This document shows, piece by piece, positions 36,830-46,120 of a DNA stretch of 64,000 nucleotides (positions within the stretch are counted from its first letter, which is position 1; every line of letters starts with the position of its first letter). The notes beneath the pieces were generated by a model, which was not told the DNA's origin, did no database searches, and saw nothing but the letters and a program-made list of their open reading frames with translations. The stretch covers positions 806,001 to 870,000 of the forward strand of contig NZ_UGIA01000001.1 of NCBI RefSeq assembly GCF_900461455.1, in the 5' to 3' direction. The translations under genes and the position numbers were made by a program. The stretch comes from Helicobacter acinonychis. GTDB taxonomy: Bacteria; Campylobacterota; Campylobacteria; Campylobacterales; Helicobacteraceae.

Positions 36830-37819
36830 GTGTTAGAATCAATGTATTATGAGTTTTTCTTTATCTTCCCTAAGGAGCGAGAGCTTTTTGAAAGTTTTCT
36901 TTTAGACGCCACGGATCTAGCCTTAGAAGAATCAAGCTTAGAGGATTTAAAAGCGTTTGATGATAAAGAAACCATTGGATTTATAAGCCAATCTAGTTGG
37001 CGTTATTTCGCCACTCATGGCCCCCTAAAAGAAGATTTAAAAGAAAAACTCCCACACCTTGATCATTTCGTTATTTTACGCTCTGAAAAGGATTTGAATA
37101 GCTCGCTCATTCCGGCATTAGAATCGTTTTGTTTGAGCTTGCAAGAAAACTTACAAAACGAGTTTGATTTTTTCTATCTTTCACGCAACCTTGCTTCAAA
37201 AGACTGGCTAGAAGCCTACAAACAAGCTATTTTACCGGTGCAATGCGGCAAATTTTACATACACCCTAGCTGGCATCAAAAACCAAGCCATATCGCTACG
37301 GATTTTAGCATAATGATTGACCCAGCTTTGGCCTTTGGCTCAGGCCATCATGAAAGCACTTCTATGTGTTTGGAATTGCTCTCTAATCTTGATTTAAAGC
37401 ATAAAAACGCTTTAGATGTGGGCTGTGGGAGTGGGATTTTAAGCATCGCTTTAAAAAAACAAGGCGTTAGTACATTAGTTGCTTGCGATACGGATAGTTT
37501 AGCCATTGAAGAAACCCTAAAAAATTTTAGCTTGAATCAAATTTCCCTATCCACGCAAGATGAAATCATTTGTGGCTCTACGCAAAAAATTCAAGGGCAT
37601 TTTGATATAATTGTGGCGAACATTGTTGCGGATGTGATCAAGAGTTTGTATAGCGAATTTGTGCGGCTTTGTAACCACACTCTTATTTTATCAGGGATTT
37701 TAGAAACCCATTTAAACTCTGTTTTACAGATCTATTATAATGGATTTGAGATTTTAGAGCAACAACAGCGTAACGAATGGGTCGCTCTAAAATTGCTTAA
37801 AAAACAATCAATAAATTAA
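36830..37819 (+). CDS. prmA: Ribosomal protein L11 methyltransferase
   Basis: PrmA trimethylates ribosomal protein L11. The frame may start at GTG 36830, right after the cheY1 stop, or at ATG 36842 (MYYEFFFIFP), which I consider likelier. The ~325-residue protein has WLEAYKQAILPVQCGKFYIHP, IMIDPALAFGSGHHESTSMC, the SAM motif ALDVGCGSGILSIALKKQG and IIVANIVADVIKSL. The order is standard. It is co-transcribed with cheY1 and followed by ftsH eight bases later. Confidence 0.95.
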   Translation: MLESMYYEFFFIFPKERELFESFLLDATDLALEESSLEDLKAFDDKETIGFISQSSWRYFATHGPLKEDLKEKLPHLDHFVILRSEKDLNSSLIPALESFCLSLQENLQNEFDFFYLSRNLASKDWLEAYKQAILPVQCGKFYIHPSWHQKPSHIATDFSIMIDPALAFGSGHHESTSMCLELLSNLDLKHKNALDVGCGSGILSIALKKQGVSTLVACDTDSLAIEETLKNFSLNQISLSTQDEIICGSTQKIQGHFDIIVANIVADVIKSLYSEFVRLCNHTLILSGILETHLNSVLQIYYNGFEILEQQQRNEWVALKLLKKQSIN

Positions 37820-37827
37820 GGATTACA

Positions 37828-39735
37828 ATGAAACCAACGAACGAACCTAAAAAACCTTTTTTTCAAAGTCCCCTTATCCTTGCAGTTCTTGGGGGGATTT
37901 TGCTCATCTTTTTTCTACGCTCTTTCAATTCTGATGGTTCTGATGGCGGTTTTTCGGACAATTTCTTGTCCTCTAGCACTAAAAATGTGAGCTACCATGA
38001 AATCAAACAGCTCATCAGCAATAATGAAGTAGAAAATGTGAGTATTGGTCAGACTTTGATTAAAGCTAGCCACAAAGAGGGCAATAATCGTGTGATTTAT
38101 ATCGCTAAACGAGTGCCTGATTTAACCTTAGTGCCTTTGTTAGATGAGAAAAAAATCAATTATTCTGGTTTTAGCGAATCTAACTTTTTTACGGACATGT
38201 TAGGGTGGCTCATGCCTATTTTAGTGATTTTAGGGCTATGGATGTTTATGGCAAACCGCATGCAAAAGAATATGGGTGGGGGTATTTTTGGCATGGGGAG
38301 TGCGAAAAAACTCATTAACGCAGAAAAACCCAATGTGCGTTTTAATGACATGGCAGGCAATGAAGAAGCTAAAGAAGAAGTGGTAGAAATCGTAGATTTC
38401 TTAAAATACCCTGATCGCTACGCCAATTTAGGGGCCAAAATCCCTAAAGGAGTGTTATTAGTAGGCCCTCCAGGAACGGGTAAAACCCTTTTAGCAAAAG
38501 CGGTAGCCGGCGAAGCACATGTGCCATTTTTCTCTATGGGGGGGAGCAGTTTCATTGAAATGTTTGTAGGCTTAGGGGCAAGCAGAGTTAGGGATTTATT
38601 TGAAACCGCTAAAAAACAAGCCCCTAGCATCATTTTTATTGATGAAATTGATGCCATAGGTAAGAGCAGAGCGGCTGGAGGCATGATAAGTGGGAATGAT
38701 GAACGAGAGCAAACCTTAAACCAGCTCTTAGCTGAAATGGATGGTTTTGGGAGCGAAAACGCACCCGTGATTGTCTTAGCCGCAACGAATCGCCCTGAAA
38801 TTTTAGACCCAGCCTTAATGCGTCCAGGACGCTTTGACAGGCAGGTTTTAGTGGATAAACCTGATTTTAATGGCAGAGTGGAGATTTTAAAAGTGCATAT
38901 TAAAGGCGTGAAACTCGCTAATGATGTGAATTTGCAAGAAGTCGCCAAACTCACCGCAGGGCTTGCGGGGGCGGATTTAGCGAATATCATCAATGAAGCC
39001 GCACTTTTAGCAGGACGAAGCAACCACAAAGAAGTCAAACAACAGCATTTGAAAGAAGCGATTGAAAGAGGGATTGCAGGGTTAGAAAAGAAAAGCCGAC
39101 GCATCAGTCCTAAAGAAAAGAAAATTGTCGCCTATCATGAAAGCGGGCATGCTGTGATCTCTGAAATGACTAAAGGGAGTGCTAGGGTGAATAAAGTCTC
39201 TATCATTCCAAGGGGCATGGCGGCTTTAGGCTACACCCTTAACACGCCTGAAGAAAACAAATACTTGATGCAGAAACACGAACTCATCGCGGAAATTGAT
39301 GTGCTTTTAGGCGGAAGAGCGGCTGAAGAGGTCTTTTTGGAAGAAATTTCTACCGGTGCGAGCAATGATTTAGAAAGAGCGACTGATATTATTAAAGGCA
39401 TGGTGAGTTACTATGGCATGAGTAGTGTCAGTGGGCTTATGGTGTTAGAAAAGCAACGGAACGCCTTTTTAGGAGGTGGTTATGGAAGCAATAGGGAATT
39501 TAGCGAAAAAACCGCAGAAGAAATGGATCTTTTCATTAAAAACCTGCTAGAAGAACGCTATAATCATGTCAAACAAACCTTAAGCGATTATAAAGAAGCG
39601 ATTGAAATCATGGTCAAGGAGTTGTTTGACAAAGAAGTCATTTCAGGCGAAAGGGTGCGCGAAATTATCAGCGAATATGAAGTCGCTAACAATTTAGAAA
39701 GCCGTTTGATCCCTTTAGAAGAGCAAGCGAGTTAA
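37828..39735 (+). CDS. ftsH: Membrane-bound ATP-dependent zinc protease FtsH
   Basis: FtsH degrades membrane and regulatory proteins. The 635-residue protein has two membrane helices (about residues 15-32 and 125-145). The AAA domain includes GPPGTGKTLLAKAVAGEA, IIFIDEIDAIG and the SRH with ATNRPEILDPALMRPGRFDR. The protease domain carries YHESGHAVI (HExxH) and the third zinc ligand near ASNDLERATDII. The length is slightly longer than the E. coli protein less its tail and fits Helicobacter. It is essential in H. pylori. Confidence 0.98.
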   Translation: MKPTNEPKKPFFQSPLILAVLGGILLIFFLRSFNSDGSDGGFSDNFLSSSTKNVSYHEIKQLISNNEVENVSIGQTLIKASHKEGNNRVIYIAKRVPDLTLVPLLDEKKINYSGFSESNFFTDMLGWLMPILVILGLWMFMANRMQKNMGGGIFGMGSAKKLINAEKPNVRFNDMAGNEEAKEEVVEIVDFLKYPDRYANLGAKIPKGVLLVGPPGTGKTLLAKAVAGEAHVPFFSMGGSSFIEMFVGLGASRVRDLFETAKKQAPSIIFIDEIDAIGKSRAAGGMISGNDEREQTLNQLLAEMDGFGSENAPVIVLAATNRPEILDPALMRPGRFDRQVLVDKPDFNGRVEILKVHIKGVKLANDVNLQEVAKLTAGLAGADLANIINEAALLAGRSNHKEVKQQHLKEAIERGIAGLEKKSRRISPKEKKIVAYHESGHAVISEMTKGSARVNKVSIIPRGMAALGYTLNTPEENKYLMQKHELIAEIDVLLGGRAAEEVFLEEISTGASNDLERATDIIKGMVSYYGMSSVSGLMVLEKQRNAFLGGGYGSNREFSEKTAEEMDLFIKNLLEERYNHVKQTLSDYKEAIEIMVKELFDKEVISGERVREIISEYEVANNLESRLIPLEEQAS

Positions 39736-39737
39736 AA

Positions 39738-39983
39738 GTGCGGATTTTCAAACAGATCTTTAATGAGGTTTTTAAACCCTATTATCGGCATTCTGTTTGT
39801 TTGAAATCTTTCCTTAGATTTTGTTTTCTCAAATTTGATATCTACAAACAGCGTTGCAGAGCGTTTCTAACGCTCATTTTTTATGCATTTTTTAACGCTT
39901 GTAAGGTTTTAATTCTCATAATTGATTTTAAGATTATTCTTATTCCAAAACATCTCATCAAACCCATTACAAAGAGTCTCTAA
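39738..39983 (+). CDS. Small hypothetical basic protein between ftsH and pssA
   Basis: The frame starts with GTG two bases after the ftsH stop and ends at the pssA start codon, so it is tightly packed in the operon. The 81-residue product is basic and hydrophobic (CRAFLTLIFYAFFNACKVLI, LILIIDFKIILIPKHL), perhaps one or two membrane segments. No family is recognised. The order ftsH-small gene-pssA is what I recall for other H. pylori strains. Coding status is likely but rests on position more than composition. Confidence 0.55.
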   Translation: MRIFKQIFNEVFKPYYRHSVCLKSFLRFCFLKFDIYKQRCRAFLTLIFYAFFNACKVLILIIDFKIILIPKHLIKPITKSL

Positions 39984-40696
39984 TGCCCATTAACCCTCTC
40001 TATCTATTCCCTAATCTTTTCACAGCTAGCAGTATTTTTTTAGGCATGATGAGTATTTTTTACGCTTCAAGCTATCAATTTGTCATGGCATGTTGGTTGG
40101 TGGTAGCGAGTCTTATTTTAGATGGGCTTGATGGGCGCGTCGCAAGGCTTACTAACACCACTAGCAAATTTGGTATAGAATTTGACTCCTTAGCTGATGT
40201 AGTCGCTTTTGGGGTGGCTCCAAGCCTTATCACTTACTTTTATGTGGGGTATAATTTCGGACGCATAGGCATGGTGGTGAGTGCGTTGTTTGTGATTTTT
40301 GGAGCGATACGGTTGGCACGATTCAATATCAGCACGAACACAAGCGATCCCTATTCTTTCATCGGTATCCCCATTCCTGCTGCGGCGGTATTAGTGGTGC
40401 TTTGTGTATTATTGGATAATAAATACCATTTTCTAGAAGGAAATACCGAAAAGTTATTTTTAAGCTTTATTGTTTTATTAGGGGTGCTTATGGTGAGCAA
40501 TATCCGCTACCCTAATTTCAAAAAAGTGAAGTGGAATCTCAAACTTTTTACTTTAGTGTTGCTTTTTTTATCGTTAGTGGTTGTGCGCCCTTTAGAAGCC
40601 TTAAGCGTGTTTACGGGGCTGTATTTGATTTATGGCATCATTCGTTGGCTTTTTTTAATGGTAAAAATTATTTTTAATAAAAATAAGAGTGCATGA
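39983..40696 (+). CDS. pssA: CDP-diacylglycerol-serine O-phosphatidyltransferase
   Basis: PssA makes phosphatidylserine, the precursor of phosphatidylethanolamine. The 237-residue membrane protein has the CDP-alcohol phosphotransferase signature LILDGLDGRVARLTNTTSKF-GIEFDSLADV, in which four Asp bind two metals, followed by five or six helices. The N-terminus NPLYLFPNLFTASSIFLGM is typical of the family's subclass II enzyme. It overlaps the small upstream gene and the copA start by four bases. Confidence 0.95.
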   Translation: MPINPLYLFPNLFTASSIFLGMMSIFYASSYQFVMACWLVVASLILDGLDGRVARLTNTTSKFGIEFDSLADVVAFGVAPSLITYFYVGYNFGRIGMVVSALFVIFGAIRLARFNISTNTSDPYSFIGIPIPAAAVLVVLCVLLDNKYHFLEGNTEKLFLSFIVLLGVLMVSNIRYPNFKKVKWNLKLFTLVLLFLSLVVVRPLEALSVFTGLYLIYGIIRWLFLMVKIIFNKNKSA

Positions 40697-42918
40697 AAGC
40701 GTCTTTTTATATAGAGGGAATGACTTGCACGGCTTGCTCTAGTGGGATTGAACGCTCTTTAGGGCGTAGGAGTTTTGTGAAAAAAATAGAAGTGAGCCTT
40801 TTAAATAAGAGCGCTAACATTGAATTTAACGAAAATGAAACCAATTTAGATGAAATTTTCAAACTCATTGAAAAATTGGGTTATAGCCCTAAAAAAACTC
40901 TCACTAAAGAAAAAAAAGAATTTTTTAGCCCTAATGTTAAATTAATTCTAGCGGTCATTTTCACGCTTTTTGTGGTGTATCTTTCTATGGGGGCGATGCT
41001 TAGCCCTAGCCTTTTACCTAAAAGCTTGCTTACAATAAATAATCATAGTAATTTTTTAAACGCATGCTTACAGCTTATAGGCACGCTCATTGTCATGCAT
41101 TTGGGGAGGGATTTTTACATTCAAGGGTTTAAGGCTTTATGGCACAGACAGCCCAACATGAGCAGCCTTATCGCCATAAGCACAACCGCCGCTTTAGATT
41201 CAAGCTTGTGGCAATTGTATCTCGTTTATACAGACCAATGGTCTTATGGGCATTATTATTTTGAAAGCGTGTGCGTGATTTTAATGTTTGTGATGGTGGG
41301 CAAACGCATTGAAAATATTTCTAAAGACAAAGCCTTAGACGCTATGCAAACCTTGATGAAAAACGCCCCAAAAACCGCCCTTAAAATGCAAGATAACCAA
41401 AAAATTGAAGTTTTGGTGGATAGTATCGTCGTGGGGGATATTTTAAAAGTCCTCCCTGGAAGCGCGATTGCGGTAGATGGTGAAATTATAGAGGGCGAAG
41501 GGGAATTAGATGAGAGCATGTTAAACGGCGAAGCGTTACCGGTTTATAAAAAAGTCGGCGATAAGGTTTTTTCAGGGACGCTTAATAGCAATACGAGTTT
41601 TTTAATGAAAGCCACACAAAATAACAAAAACAGCACCTTGTCTCAAATTATAGAAATGATACATAACGCCCAAAGCTCAAAGGCAGAGATTTCTCGCTTA
41701 GCGGATAAGGTTTCAAGCGTGTTTGTGCCAAGCGTGATCGCTATCGCTTCTTTAGCGTTTATAGTGTGGCTCATCATCGCGCCTAAGCCTGATTTTTGGT
41801 GGAATTTTGGCATCGCTTTAGAAGTGTTTGTATCAGTTTTAGTGATTTCTTGCCCTTGTGCTTTAGGGCTAGCTACGCCTATGAGTATCTTAGTAGCAAA
41901 TCAAAAAGCGGGTTCTTTAGGTTTATTTTTTAAAGACGCTAAAAGTTTAGAAAAAGCAAGGCTAGTCAATACGATCGTTTTTGATAAAACCGGCACACTC
42001 ACTAACGGTAAGCCTGTCGTTAAAAGCGTCCATTCTAATATAGAATCATTAGAGCTATTGAGTTTAGCGAGCAGTATTGAACATAATAGCGAACATGTCA
42101 TTGCTAAGGGGATCGTGGAATACGCTAAAGAATACAACGCCCCCTTAAAGGGAATCAGTGAAGTTAAAGTAAAAACAGGTTTTGGTATTAGCGCTAAAAT
42201 AGATTATCAAGGTACTAAAGAAATCATCAAAGTCGGCAATAGCGAATTTTTTAACCTTATTAACCCCCTAGAAATTAAAGAAAATGGGATTTTAGTGTTT
42301 GTAGCTAGAGCTATTAATGAAAAAGAAGATGAGCTTTTAGGGGTGTTTGTTTTAGAAGATTTGCCTAAAAAAGGCGTGAAAGAGCATATTGCTCAAATCA
42401 AAAATTTAGGCATTAATACTTTTCTTTTAAGCGGGGATAATCTAAAGAATGTCCAAAAATGTGCACTTGAATTAGGGATAGATGATTATATCAGCAACGC
42501 TAAACCACAAGACAAGCTCAACAAGATCAAAGAGCTTAAAGAAAAAGGGCAGATCGTTATGATGGTAGGCGATGGCTTGAATGACGCCCCAAGCCTTGCC
42601 ATGAGCGATGTAGCGGTGGTGATGGCTAAGGGGAGCGATGTGAGCGTGCAAGCAGCGGATATTGTAAGCTTTAACAATGACATTAAATCGGTTTATAGTG
42701 CGATTCAATTAAGCCAGGCGACCATCAAAAATATCAAAGAAAATTTGTTTTGGGCTTTTTGTTATAATAGCGTGTTTATCCCTTTAGCTTGTGGGGTTCT
42801 TTATAAGGCTAATATCATGTTAAGCCCAGCGATTGCAGGTTTAGCGATGAGCTTAAGCTCTGTAAGTGTGGTCTTAAACTCCCAAAGGATAAGGAATTTT
42901 AAAATTAAGGATCATTAA
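40693..42918 (+). CDS. copA: Copper-exporting P1B-type ATPase CopA
   Basis: CopA pumps Cu(I) to the periplasm. The 741-residue protein begins with one heavy-metal domain, EGMTCTACSSGIERSLG. Eight helices follow, with the ion-binding VLVISCPCALGLATPMS, phosphorylation motif IVFDKTGTLTNGK and hinge MMVGDGLNDAPSLAMSD. The actuator loop reads DESMLNGEALP in place of the common TGES/TGEP. The nucleotide-domain motif reads SEHVIA where SEHP is usual. copP starts immediately after its stop, so pump and chaperone are co-expressed. Confidence 0.97.
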   Translation: MKASFYIEGMTCTACSSGIERSLGRRSFVKKIEVSLLNKSANIEFNENETNLDEIFKLIEKLGYSPKKTLTKEKKEFFSPNVKLILAVIFTLFVVYLSMGAMLSPSLLPKSLLTINNHSNFLNACLQLIGTLIVMHLGRDFYIQGFKALWHRQPNMSSLIAISTTAALDSSLWQLYLVYTDQWSYGHYYFESVCVILMFVMVGKRIENISKDKALDAMQTLMKNAPKTALKMQDNQKIEVLVDSIVVGDILKVLPGSAIAVDGEIIEGEGELDESMLNGEALPVYKKVGDKVFSGTLNSNTSFLMKATQNNKNSTLSQIIEMIHNAQSSKAEISRLADKVSSVFVPSVIAIASLAFIVWLIIAPKPDFWWNFGIALEVFVSVLVISCPCALGLATPMSILVANQKAGSLGLFFKDAKSLEKARLVNTIVFDKTGTLTNGKPVVKSVHSNIESLELLSLASSIEHNSEHVIAKGIVEYAKEYNAPLKGISEVKVKTGFGISAKIDYQGTKEIIKVGNSEFFNLINPLEIKENGILVFVARAINEKEDELLGVFVLEDLPKKGVKEHIAQIKNLGINTFLLSGDNLKNVQKCALELGIDDYISNAKPQDKLNKIKELKEKGQIVMMVGDGLNDAPSLAMSDVAVVMAKGSDVSVQAADIVSFNNDIKSVYSAIQLSQATIKNIKENLFWAFCYNSVFIPLACGVLYKANIMLSPAIAGLAMSLSSVSVVLNSQRIRNFKIKDH

Positions 42919-43119
42919 ATGAAAGTAACTTTTCAAGTGCCAAGCATTACTTGTGGTCATTGCGTGGATAAAATTGAAAAATTTGTGGGCGAAATTGAAG
43001 GCGTGAATTTTATTGATGTGAGCGTGGAAAACAAGAGCGTGATCGTAGAATTTGACGCTCCAGCGACACAGGATTTGATTAAAGAAGCCTTATTGGATGC
43101 CGGGCAAGAGGTGGTTTGA
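42919..43119 (+). CDS. copP: Copper-binding chaperone CopP
   Basis: The 66-residue protein is a single HMA domain: MKVTFQVPSITCGHCVDKIE with the CxxC pair at the expected place, and the second half GVNFIDVSVENKSVIVEFDA. CopP buffers Cu(I) and passes it to CopA. It directly follows the copA stop with ATTAAATG spacing. A repeated stretch GGTGGTTTGATTATAAA occurs twice just around its stop codon. Confidence 0.95.
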   Translation: MKVTFQVPSITCGHCVDKIEKFVGEIEGVNFIDVSVENKSVIVEFDAPATQDLIKEALLDAGQEVV

Positions 43120-43298
43120 TTATAAAGGTGGTTTGATTATAAATAAATGCGTTGGGTTTAATCTTGTAGGTTTTTTACATTTTGAAGCTCTAAAAAAGAA
43201 CTAGTAAAAAAATAGGGTTATTTTTTGACAAAAACCTAACCCTAAAAATCATTGTAATTTTTTTGTATGGTTCCACCATCAAATAAGAAAGGATGAGC

Positions 43299-43610
43299 AT
43301 GGGTATCAAAGAAAAAGAGATCGAGCTTGAAACCTTGAAGCGTGAAATCGCACAAGCCGAAGCGAGCTTAGAGCAGAATTTCATCAAGCACATGGTGGAC
43401 AAGACCGATGAGAAAGTAGAAGATTTGTTTTTCTCAAACAAAAGCGAGTTTTACCGGTTCGTTTTCACGGAGCAAAACAACTATTTGAGAGAGAAGCTCA
43501 CTGACAAGGTGGGCAGAGCCATGGATTTGAGCGATGAAATCCAAAGAGACAAAAACAGAAAACGAATCTTTAGAAAATGGCACGAAATTCAAAAAGAGGT
43601 TTGTGTTTGA
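43299..43610 (+). CDS. Hypothetical coiled-coil protein
   Basis: I chose ATG 43299 (MGIKEKEIELETLKREIAQA), which has AAGGATG upstream, over the ATG six bases before. The 103-residue product is highly charged, predicted mostly helical with a coiled coil in residues 1-40. The rest includes FFSNKSEFYRFVFTEQNNYL. No membrane segment or signal is present. I recognise no family. Its 3' end overlaps the start of the decayed gene described next. Confidence 0.65.
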   Translation: MGIKEKEIELETLKREIAQAEASLEQNFIKHMVDKTDEKVEDLFFSNKSEFYRFVFTEQNNYLREKLTDKVGRAMDLSDEIQRDKNRKRIFRKWHEIQKEVCV

Positions 43611-44127
43611 GTTGCAAGATGATTTAATATTTTTGAAAACAAAAAGAAATACCTATACCGCTAAAACCGAGCATGAAAATTTTCAAGAAAGATTATTAGC
43701 GGCTAAAGACACTTTTAAATTAATCAAAGCAAATGATTTTAAAACTAAAATTTACCCCTATCAAATCACCCTACGCTTAAAAACAAAACATGTCGTTGTT
43801 TTTAAATGGTTGAAAAAAGAAACCATCAAACGCTTTATTAAAAAGGATCTTTTCACCGAGACCCTATCCATAGAAATAACGGATAAAAGATAAAAGAGGG
43901 CGAAAATACGCCTTAATCACAAACTATAACCATGCAAGCGATATTATTGAGCTAACGCTTGATGATAAAACCTACACCATCACCCTCTACTATCAAAAAC
44001 TGCTTTTTGACTTGATTAAAATTCTAATTTTAATTTGAAAATCAAAGACAACACGCTAGAAATAAATCAAGCTAAAAACACCTATTTATTTAAAGCGAAA
44101 AATACCAAAATCATTAGAGAATATTAA
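43534..44127 (+). pseudogene. Decayed gene of unknown function with two frame lesions
   Basis: Three successive frames make one protein. Frame one runs to 43893 (FVFELQDDLIFLKTKRNTY onward, KDLFTETLSIEITDK). A tandem GATAAAA duplication (43882-43888 and 43889-43895) shifts it. Removing one copy joins RGRKYALITNYNHASDIIEL. A second lesion in A4 at 44018-44021 (five needed) separates FDLIK from NSNFNLKIKDNTLEINQAKN and the end KIIREY at 44127. The start is unclear: ATG 43534 or GTG 43603 with AAGAGG. The restored protein resembles nothing I know. It lies convergent to csd4. Confidence 0.65.
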
Positions 44128-44150
44128 AATGCAATGAGATTTATCCATAT

Positions 44151-45464
44151 TCACACAAATTTCACTAAAATCATTCCGCTAAACGCATTATTTTTATAAA
44201 ATTCTATGCGATAGATTTTTTCTTGCTTGTCCAATGAAAAGCGTTTTTGAAAATCTTTAAGCTTAATTGTATAACCCACTTCATTAGGCTTACTCGCGCT
44301 AGAAACACTAAAGCCGATCGCATTCGCGCGGATATTATCCATAGCATGGATATAAAAACTCTCTTTCACTTCAACCACGCTCCCCATTTTAACCATTTGA
44401 TCGTTATTGTCAAGCCGCATTTTCACTTCTTCTAAAGAATAGTCAAACTCTATGTAAAAAGGCGATAATCGTGTCATGAGCTTGTTGCCGTATTTTAAAA
44501 ACACTTCTTGCTGGTTTTTGACTAGCCCTACAATGTAAGCGTTGCTCTCTATGGGAATTTGTGCAATCTTAGTGTTGTTGGGTAAAGGGAAATGATTGAG
44601 TTTAGGGCGTAAGTTAAAAAGGGGCATTTTGGGTAGAGAGCTGATTTTTGCCCACAAACTTTTATCGTTGATTAAGGCATGCACGCTACTAGGATTAAGC
44701 TCAAAATCGCGCTCAAAAGGGATATTGAGCTGATTGAGTAAGCCCTCAATGGCTTGCAAATGGTAAAACACTCTTGATGCTAAAGGGAGTTCTTTACTAG
44801 CTTCATTGGCAAAAGCGCTCTTTTTGTGGTTGATGGCATAAAAAGTTAGGGCTTTTTGCATTTCTGTATCGCCTTGTGCAGTATGCGTGTTTTTTAAATG
44901 GTATTTTTCAATGGGGTGCAATAAATGGTCGTTAATGCTATTAATCGTATTGTTTGCAAAAATAAGCAAATTAGGGAATTTCGCCCCCTTAACCTCATCT
45001 TGGTCAATAATAAAGCAATTCCCCCACCGCTTAGGGTTAAGCATCGCATCAATGTAATTAGGGCGATAATACCCACTGCCATCATGCAAGTGTAAAATAG
45101 CGTCTATATTGGGTTTTGCAATCAAGGATTTAATTTCTTGGATAGTAGTGTATTCTGGGTCATTCTTGTCTAAAGCGGCAAATTTGCGGTTCATATCCCC
45201 ATACAAGCCCCTATGATTTCTTAACATGGAAGGCTTGTTCAATACCGGAATCACTTCAACAGATCCTTTTAAAACGCTATAGTGCATTAAAAACAAATTA
45301 GCCGCATTAAACCCTCCAGGCTCATCGCCCTGAATCCCCGCTAAAAGCAATAAATGGGGGGCTTTGTCTCTATCCTCTACATTTTTAGGGACTTTTGCTA
45401 TCGCCTCTATCGCATTCAAAAACACCAAAGAACACAAACCCCATAAAAGCCATATTTTTTTCAT
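44151..45464 (-). CDS. csd4: Csd4, peptidoglycan carboxypeptidase for helical cell shape
   Basis: Csd4 trims uncrosslinked tripeptide to dipeptide stems and is needed for helical shape. The 437-residue protein has a signal peptide (IWLLWGLCSLVFLNAIEA). An M14-like catalytic domain follows, in which the first zinc motif is atypical: LLLAGIQGDEPGGF has Gln in place of the usual His (QxxE at about 45-48). The later ligand His is in ILHLHDGSGYYRPNY. The Gln ligand is the known peculiarity of this enzyme. Two C-terminal domains complete the protein (KMGSVVEVKESFYIHAMDNI). It ends convergent to the decayed gene. Confidence 0.93.
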   Translation of the reverse strand: MKKIWLLWGLCSLVFLNAIEAIAKVPKNVEDRDKAPHLLLLAGIQGDEPGGFNAANLFLMHYSVLKGSVEVIPVLNKPSMLRNHRGLYGDMNRKFAALDKNDPEYTTIQEIKSLIAKPNIDAILHLHDGSGYYRPNYIDAMLNPKRWGNCFIIDQDEVKGAKFPNLLIFANNTINSINDHLLHPIEKYHLKNTHTAQGDTEMQKALTFYAINHKKSAFANEASKELPLASRVFYHLQAIEGLLNQLNIPFERDFELNPSSVHALINDKSLWAKISSLPKMPLFNLRPKLNHFPLPNNTKIAQIPIESNAYIVGLVKNQQEVFLKYGNKLMTRLSPFYIEFDYSLEEVKMRLDNNDQMVKMGSVVEVKESFYIHAMDNIRANAIGFSVSSASKPNEVGYTIKLKDFQKRFSLDKQEKIYRIEFYKNNAFSGMILVKFV

Positions 45465-45598
45465 CCAATCTCTCTACTATTTGAAACTAAAAGATCGTTA
45501 ATTATACCTAAAAAACCTTTTTTAAGGGTGTTTTTTAAGTTTTATAAAAAGGAACGAAAAATGCTTGTGAGTGTTTAATTCTATTTAAAAGGTTTTTT

Positions 45599-46120
45599 AT
45601 GGATATTTTAAAAACTCTTCAAAAGCATTTGGGCGGTATTGAAGTGGGCGATTTTAAAACCAATGCGATAAACAAATCCCAACAAATCGCCAAGTTCAGC
45701 AGAGACATGAAAAATATAAATGAGAGCGTTGGGGCATTACAGGTCTTGCAAATCGCTTGTAAAAAACTCTTCAATAAGAGCATGGGTTTAGAAGATAAAG
45801 ACGCCCTACAAGTCTCTATGACTAAACAAGAATTGCAAGAAATTGTAGAAAATTGCCAGTTTTTAGCCTCCCCTTTGTTTGACACCCAGCTCAACATTGC
45901 AATTAACGATGAAATTTTTTCTATTATCGTGGATAGTCCTTTACATTTATTAGAAAATGCGAGCGAGTTTCAAGCTTATTTGGAAGAAAAATTAAACGAA
46001 ATTAAGGAATTATTAGCTTATTTGAGTGAAAGCCTTTCAAACCCTAAAGTCTTTATGCCAAAACAAAGTTTTTCAAACAAAAGCCTTAAAGATTTGTTGA
46101 ATGATAATTTGAGAGCTTAA
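45599..46120 (+). CDS. FliS-interacting flagellar co-chaperone
   Basis: The 173-residue protein begins MDILKTLQKHLGGIEVGDF and is predicted helical in the centre (NESVGALQVLQIACKKLFN). It corresponds to the gene between csd4 and nixA which I remember as HP1076. That protein binds the flagellin chaperone FliS, promotes its solubility and has a helical-bundle fold. The C-terminal DLLNDNLRA is short and charged. Identification is by position and by overall sequence. The stop overlaps the end of the convergent nixA. Confidence 0.8.
   Translation: MDILKTLQKHLGGIEVGDFKTNAINKSQQIAKFSRDMKNINESVGALQVLQIACKKLFNKSMGLEDKDALQVSMTKQELQEIVENCQFLASPLFDTQLNIAINDEIFSIIVDSPLHLLENASEFQAYLEEKLNEIKELLAYLSESLSNPKVFMPKQSFSNKSLKDLLNDNLRA

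Noticed and set aside
38418-39104. 228-residue minus-strand ORF inside ftsH
   Set aside because: Antisense to the highly conserved AAA domain; no ribosome binding site and no recognisable protein.
43103-43141. Short direct repeat GGTGGTTTGATTATAAA at the copP stop
   Set aside because: It is a simple local duplication of about 17 bases without hairpin or known operator pattern; noted in the copP entry only.
43190-43441. 83-residue minus-strand ORF
   Set aside because: Overlaps the copP-downstream gap and the coiled-coil gene on the opposite strand; Phe/Ser-rich composition is typical of a shadow.
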